Program-made: the position numbers and the translations under genes | Origin: Lutispora saccharofermentans | GTDB lineage: Bacteria; Bacillota; Clostridia; Lutisporales; Lutisporaceae | Reading direction: 5' to 3' | DNA length: 47,895 bases | NCBI RefSeq assembly: GCF_024363565.1 | Contig: NZ_JAJEKE010000027.1 | Coordinates: 1 to 47,895, forward strand | Shown here: piece by piece, positions 44,398 through 47,895 of the stretch | Layout: each line of letters begins with the position of its first letter | Numbering within the stretch: position 1 is the first letter of the stretch | Notes under the pieces: model-generated | The model's input: only the letters and a program-made list of their open reading frames with translations | Databases searched by the model: none | Told to the model about the DNA's origin: nothing

Positions 44398-46830
44398 TTG
44401 GAAAATTTAGAGGGAAATGTTATGCAAATTAACATAGAAGATGAGATGAAAAAATCCTTTATAGATTATGCCATGAGCGTTATTGTACAAAGGGCACTGC
44501 CGGATGTAAGAGACGGACTTAAGCCCGTACACAGACGCATACTATATGCAATGCATGATTTGGGATTTACACCGGATAAGCCTCATAGGAAGTCTGCAAC
44601 CACAGTAGGTGAAGTGCTTGGTAAATACCATCCGCATGGTGATGCGGCCGTATACGATACTATGGTAAGAATGGCACAAGATTTTTCACATAGATATATG
44701 CTTATTGACGGTCACGGAAACTTTGGTTCTGTTGACGGAGACAGCCCGGCTGCCATGCGTTATACAGAAGCGAGGATGGCCAAGATTTCTATGGAAATGA
44801 TGAGGGACATCAATAAAGAAACCGTAGATTTCATTCCAAACTATGATGAAAGCTTAAAGGAGCCTTCTGTACTCCCTTCCAGATTTCCTAATTTATTGGT
44901 CAATGGGAGCAACGGTATTGCAGTTGGTATGGCGACATCAATCCCTCCCCACAACTTAAACGAGGTCATAGACGGGGTCATTGCAAGTATAGATGATCCG
45001 GATATTGAACTGGATGAGTTGATGAAGCATATTAAAGCTCCTGATTTTCCTACAGGCGGCTTGATAATGGGAAGAGAAGGAGTAAAGAAGGCATATGCTA
45101 CAGGAAGAGGCAGGGTTATAGTCAGAGCTAAGGCTGAAATTGAAGCTATGTCGAGCAATCGTCAGAGGATTGTGGTTTATGAAATACCTTATCAGGTGAA
45201 TAAGGCCAATCTTATTGAAAAGATTGCCGACCTTGTAAAGGATAAAAGGATTGAAGGCATTTCTGATCTGAGGGATGAATCCGACAGAGAAGGCATGAGA
45301 ATAGTTATCGAGCTAAAGAGAGATGCCAATGCCAATGTAGTTTTGAACCTTTTATATAAGCATACCCAATTGCAGGATACATTCAGCATAATAATGCTGG
45401 CTCTGGATAGAGGGCAGCCGAGGGTAATGGACTTAAAGACCATGATAAACCATTACATTGCCCATCAGAAGGAAATAATAATAAGGCGTACCCAATATGA
45501 TCTCAGAAAAGCGGAAGAAAGAGCTCATATATTGGAAGGCTTGAGGATTGCTCTAGATAATATCGATGAAATCATCAATATTTTGAGGAGCTCAAAAACG
45601 GTGCCTGAAGCCAAAGAGAGAATGATGGAAAGATTCGGTTTATCCGATGCTCAAGCCACTGCTATAGCGGAAATGAGGCTGAAGAGCCTTACAGGCTTGG
45701 AAAGAGGCAAGATCGAAGAAGAATACCTGTCTCTCATAAAGGATATAGAATATTACAATTCTATACTGGCCAGCGAGCTTATGGTATCAAATATAGTTAA
45801 GAATGAGCTGTTGGAAATAAAGAAGGTCTATGGAGATAAGAGAAGGAGCAAAATAACTCAGTCCGCCGAAGAGTTCAATGAAGAGGATCTGATAGATGAG
45901 CAGGAGGTAGCCGTTACCTTGACTCACTATGGCTATATAAAGAGACTTCCTGCGGATACTTATAAGAGCCAGAGAAGAGGAGGCAGGGGTATCACAGCCC
46001 TTCAAACGAGAGAAGACGATTTCGTTGAGCATTTGTTTATTACCTCAACCCATAATTATCTGCTGTTCTTTACAAACAAAGGCAGGATGTATAGGCTTAA
46101 GACTTATGAAATTCCTGAAGCCGGAAGACAAGCAAAAGGAACAGCTTTGGTAAATCTGCTTCATCTTGACGGAGATGAAAAGGTGAGCGCCGTAATTCCC
46201 ATAAAAGGCTTTGAGGACGAAGGCTATTTGATATTCATGACAAAAAAGGGAACCATAAAGAAAACAGAGCTGAAGCAGTATGCATCCCAGCGAGTTACAG
46301 GGCTCAATGCCATAACATTGCGCGATGAGGATGAACTCATCTCTGTCAAGCTGACAAGGGGTACATCGGAATTGATGGCTATAACAAGGCATGGCCTGTC
46401 CATCAGATTCCCCGAATCAGATGTCAGGGATATGGGACGAAGCGCTATGGGAGTAAAGGGAGTTACCCTAAATCCCGATGATAGCGTTATAGCATTAGAT
46501 ATAGTGGAAGAGAATGCTGAGCTTCTGGTAATAAGCGAAAAAGGCTTCGGCAAAAGAACGCCTTTGAGCGAATATAGAGTCCAAAGCCGCGGCGGTAAGG
46601 GGATAAAAACCTCTAATATCACAGGAAAGACGGGATATCTAGTAGGTGCAAAGGTAGTCAAGGATGACTGCGAAGTGATGCTGATAAGCGCCGAAGGCAT
46701 TATAATAAGAATGGCTATCGATGGCATATCCGTAATGGGCAGAAGCACTCAGGGAGTTACTTTGATGAAGCTTGCAGAGAATGATAGTGTGGTTGCCTTG
46801 GCCAAGATAGTGCCAGATGAAGAATGCTAA
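44398..46830 (+). CDS. gyrA: DNA gyrase subunit A
   Basis: An 810-aa breakage-reunion subunit. It opens [20 protein letters not shown] and has catalytic Tyr122 in [10 protein letters not shown]. Six C-terminal beta-pinwheel repeats follow, including the gyrase box QRRGGRG. The quinolone-determining loop reads [12 protein letters not shown], with Ala at the position of E. coli Ser83 and Asp87 retained. The start is TTG 44398 with GGAGGTG upstream; a GTG at 44389 lies inside that site. It is separated from gyrB by 8 kb of transporters. Confidence 0.97.
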   Translation: MENLEGNVMQINIEDEMKKSFIDYAMSVIVQRALPDVRDGLKPVHRRILYAMHDLGFTPDKPHRKSATTVGEVLGKYHPHGDAAVYDTMVRMAQDFSHRYMLIDGHGNFGSVDGDSPAAMRYTEARMAKISMEMMRDINKETVDFIPNYDESLKEPSVLPSRFPNLLVNGSNGIAVGMATSIPPHNLNEVIDGVIASIDDPDIELDELMKHIKAPDFPTGGLIMGREGVKKAYATGRGRVIVRAKAEIEAMSSNRQRIVVYEIPYQVNKANLIEKIADLVKDKRIEGISDLRDESDREGMRIVIELKRDANANVVLNLLYKHTQLQDTFSIIMLALDRGQPRVMDLKTMINHYIAHQKEIIIRRTQYDLRKAEERAHILEGLRIALDNIDEIINILRSSKTVPEAKERMMERFGLSDAQATAIAEMRLKSLTGLERGKIEEEYLSLIKDIEYYNSILASELMVSNIVKNELLEIKKVYGDKRRSKITQSAEEFNEEDLIDEQEVAVTLTHYGYIKRLPADTYKSQRRGGRGITALQTREDDFVEHLFITSTHNYLLFFTNKGRMYRLKTYEIPEAGRQAKGTALVNLLHLDGDEKVSAVIPIKGFEDEGYLIFMTKKGTIKKTELKQYASQRVTGLNAITLRDEDELISVKLTRGTSELMAITRHGLSIRFPESDVRDMGRSAMGVKGVTLNPDDSVIALDIVEENAELLVISEKGFGKRTPLSEYRVQSRGGKGIKTSNITGKTGYLVGAKVVKDDCEVMLISAEGIIIRMAIDGISVMGRSTQGVTLMKLAENDSVVALAKIVPDEEC

Positions 46831-46872
46831 AATAAAAAAGGCTTTTGCTGCGGTGAAAGTTTCAGTTTATAG

Positions 46873-46910
46873 AAAAACACGGTTTTCAGATGTGAGAAAA
46901 CCGTGTTTTT
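46873..46910. terminator. Bidirectional terminator between gyrA and the next gene
   Basis: Perfect 15-bp stem: AAAAACACGGTTTTC (46873-46887) and GAAAACCGTGTTTTT (46896-46910), with an 8-nt loop and T runs on both strands. Confidence 0.92.
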
Positions 46911-46929
46911 GCTATTTTGCAAACTTGCC

Positions 46930-47415
46930 CTAAATCTTATTTCTTAAAGCAGCTTCTAAGCTTTCACCGGAGATAACCAATCCATTTTCCGTATTTTTCA
47001 GGCTAAAAAAGTCTACCAATAATATATTATCGATTTTTTGAACGCTGCCAACCGTTGCCGGTACGATTATTATCTCCATATCTTCTTCAGCGCTTTCTCC
47101 GAGCTTGTTCAGATTTAGTCTTTTGATTGCATCAATAGTAGGCTGAACTTCATCTATGTATTCCAGTATCATCAGATTGTTTGAATAGTACTTCCTTTCT
47201 GCCTTATTGCCGGAAAAAGGTTCTTTGTTATTCAGCGCGCTAAGCACCCTTCTGAGAGATTCGCTGTTAAAATCCTCATTATATATATATGAGAATTCTC
47301 TCATAGAACAAAGATCGTTCAAAAAGCTTTCATTCACCTTTTCTTTTGCCATCACTGAATTCCAAAAAAACAGTGTGATCTCGAGACCGTTTAAATTTGT
47401 TTTTATATTTGCCAT
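46930..47415 (-). CDS. Hypothetical protein, possibly DUF6762-like
   Basis: A protein of about 161 aa with no motif I recognise firmly. It has a short hydrophobic N-terminus (LEITLFFWNSV), an acidic middle (EEDMEIIIVPATVGSVQK) and ends GLVISGESLEAALRNKI. No signal or membrane helix. The start is uncertain. An ATG at 47490 is preceded within 10 nt by TATAAT, which would leave no leader, and no ribosome-binding site is found. GGAGGTG at about 47459 has no suitable start after it. I use the ATG at 47415. Confidence 0.55.
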   Translation of the reverse strand: MANIKTNLNGLEITLFFWNSVMAKEKVNESFLNDLCSMREFSYIYNEDFNSESLRRVLSALNNKEPFSGNKAERKYYSNNLMILEYIDEVQPTIDAIKRLNLNKLGESAEEDMEIIIVPATVGSVQKIDNILLVDFFSLKNTENGLVISGESLEAALRNKI

Positions 47416-47490
47416 GTAAATTCGTTGCCAAATATTATTGTTTTGGTAACGCTTTTCACCTCCCAGCTTATACTTGTTTGATTTTTTCAT

Positions 47491-47682
47491 TATTATTATA
47501 ACACGTTCATTGGTTTTATCGTCAGTTTTATCATTATTTTTTTAATCAATTTTGCAAGGAAAATTTATACTTTTTCATGCATCTAAAAGTATAATCCGGG
47601 CCAATAATAATAGCGCGGCTGGTTGTGATTATTTGATGCAATCTGGTGAATACAGATGGAAAAAAGAACAATAAATAATATA
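47491..47682. other. Gene-free region upstream of rRNA promoters
   Basis: AT-rich DNA with a minus-strand TATAAT (about 47495-47500) serving the hypothetical gene. Nothing else recognisable. Confidence 0.4.
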
Positions 47683-47711
47683 TTGACAGCTCTAATAATT
47701 CATGATAATAT
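47683..47711 (+). promoter_or_regulatory. rRNA operon promoter P1
   Basis: TTGACA (47683-47688), 17-nt spacer, TAATAT (47706-47711; a GATAAT overlaps it). Same layout as P2, 96 nt downstream. Confidence 0.8.
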
Positions 47712-47778
47712 ATAATTCCTGCTGGAGCGCAGGACAAAATCACAGCAAGCGGTCTGTTGAAAAAAACTAAAAATCATA

Positions 47779-47807
47779 TTGACAGTTCGTTTAATGCGTG
47801 ATAATAT
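47779..47807 (+). promoter_or_regulatory. rRNA operon promoter P2
   Basis: TTGACA (47779-47784), 17-nt spacer, TAATAT (47802-47807). Tandem strong promoters are typical of rrn operons. Confidence 0.8.
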
Positions 47808-47842
47808 AGGAAAGGTCGGCACGATGAGCCGGCGGTGAAATG

Positions 47843-47895
47843 GACTTTGAAAACTAAACAGTATTAGATATGAAGAATGTAATTCTTTTGAGTAG
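47843..47895 (+). promoter_or_regulatory. rrn leader with boxA-like antitermination site
   Basis: ACTTTGAAAACTAAACAGT resembles the boxA and conserved sequence before 16S genes in Firmicutes. The window ends before the 16S gene itself. Confidence 0.7.

Noticed and set aside
47416..47490. Longer N-terminus for the hypothetical gene after gyrA
   Set aside because: The upstream ATG is within 10 nt of TATAAT and the added peptide encodes an SD-like sequence.

Overview
The window looks like the replication-origin region of a low-GC, endospore-forming anaerobe of the Firmicutes, class Clostridia. Direct support is the gene order rpmH-rnpA-yidD-yidC-jag-mnmE-mnmG-rsmG-noc-parA-parB on one side of dnaA, and dnaA-dnaN-yaaA-recF-remB-gyrB-gyrA on the other. 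Sporulation-linked LonC and YyaC, plus DUF951, YkuS, DUF4446, DUF5711 and HutP-type genes, point to Clostridia. YedF suggests selenium metabolism. I cannot name the genus.

Nearly all genes left of about 28.9 kb run on the minus strand and nearly all genes right of 29.5 kb on the plus strand. This is leading-strand organisation around an origin at dnaA. DnaA boxes lie on both sides of dnaA (29.2-29.5 kb and 30.9-31.1 kb). The second lobe has an AT-rich tract like the Bacillus unwinding element, and a perfect DnaA box overlaps the dnaN ribosome-binding site. A further DnaA-box cluster lies at the extreme left (1-380).

Layout: 0.5-7.4 kb, dnaB, lonC, rplI, gdpP, a YybS-like membrane protein and a MazG-like protein. 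7.6-8.9 kb, the rpsF-ssb-rpsR operon with its promoter and a probable S6:S18-binding leader, then DUF951. 9-16.5 kb, MscS channel, Nudix hydrolase, YedF, a DUF2089/DUF4097 pair on plus, CvpA and DUF5711 membrane proteins, and YyaC. 16.5-22 kb, YkuS, DUF4446, PhzF, ParB, ParA, two small membrane proteins on plus, and Noc, with two perfect parS sites. 22-28.9 kb, rsmG, mnmG, mnmE, jag, yidC, yidD, rnpA, rpmH. 29-36.6 kb, oriC, dnaA to gyrB, and hutP. 36.6-39.5 kb, a three-gene ABC importer of the tryptophan/tyrosine type behind an attenuator-like leader; its ATPase appears to start at CTG. 39.5-42.6 kb, metNIQ behind two tandem SAM-I riboswitches. 42.7-44.2 kb, a DedA-PAP2 fusion. 44.2-46.8 kb, gyrA behind a structured leader. 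46.9-47.9 kb, a hypothetical gene, then twin promoters and a boxA-like leader of an rRNA operon whose 16S gene must begin just beyond the window.

The least ordinary content is intergenic. Three copies of a 174-241 bp element with 17-19 bp terminal inverted repeats lie upstream of DUF4446, mnmG and yaaA, always with the same end facing the downstream gene. One copy carries a nested second element whose other copy borders oriC, and the two differ by compensatory changes in a hairpin stem. A third family of CCGTG runs occurs five times, and a fourth of TGAGTTCT-like runs sits beside two of them. In two places the modules occur in the same order. No transposase or phage gene was seen.
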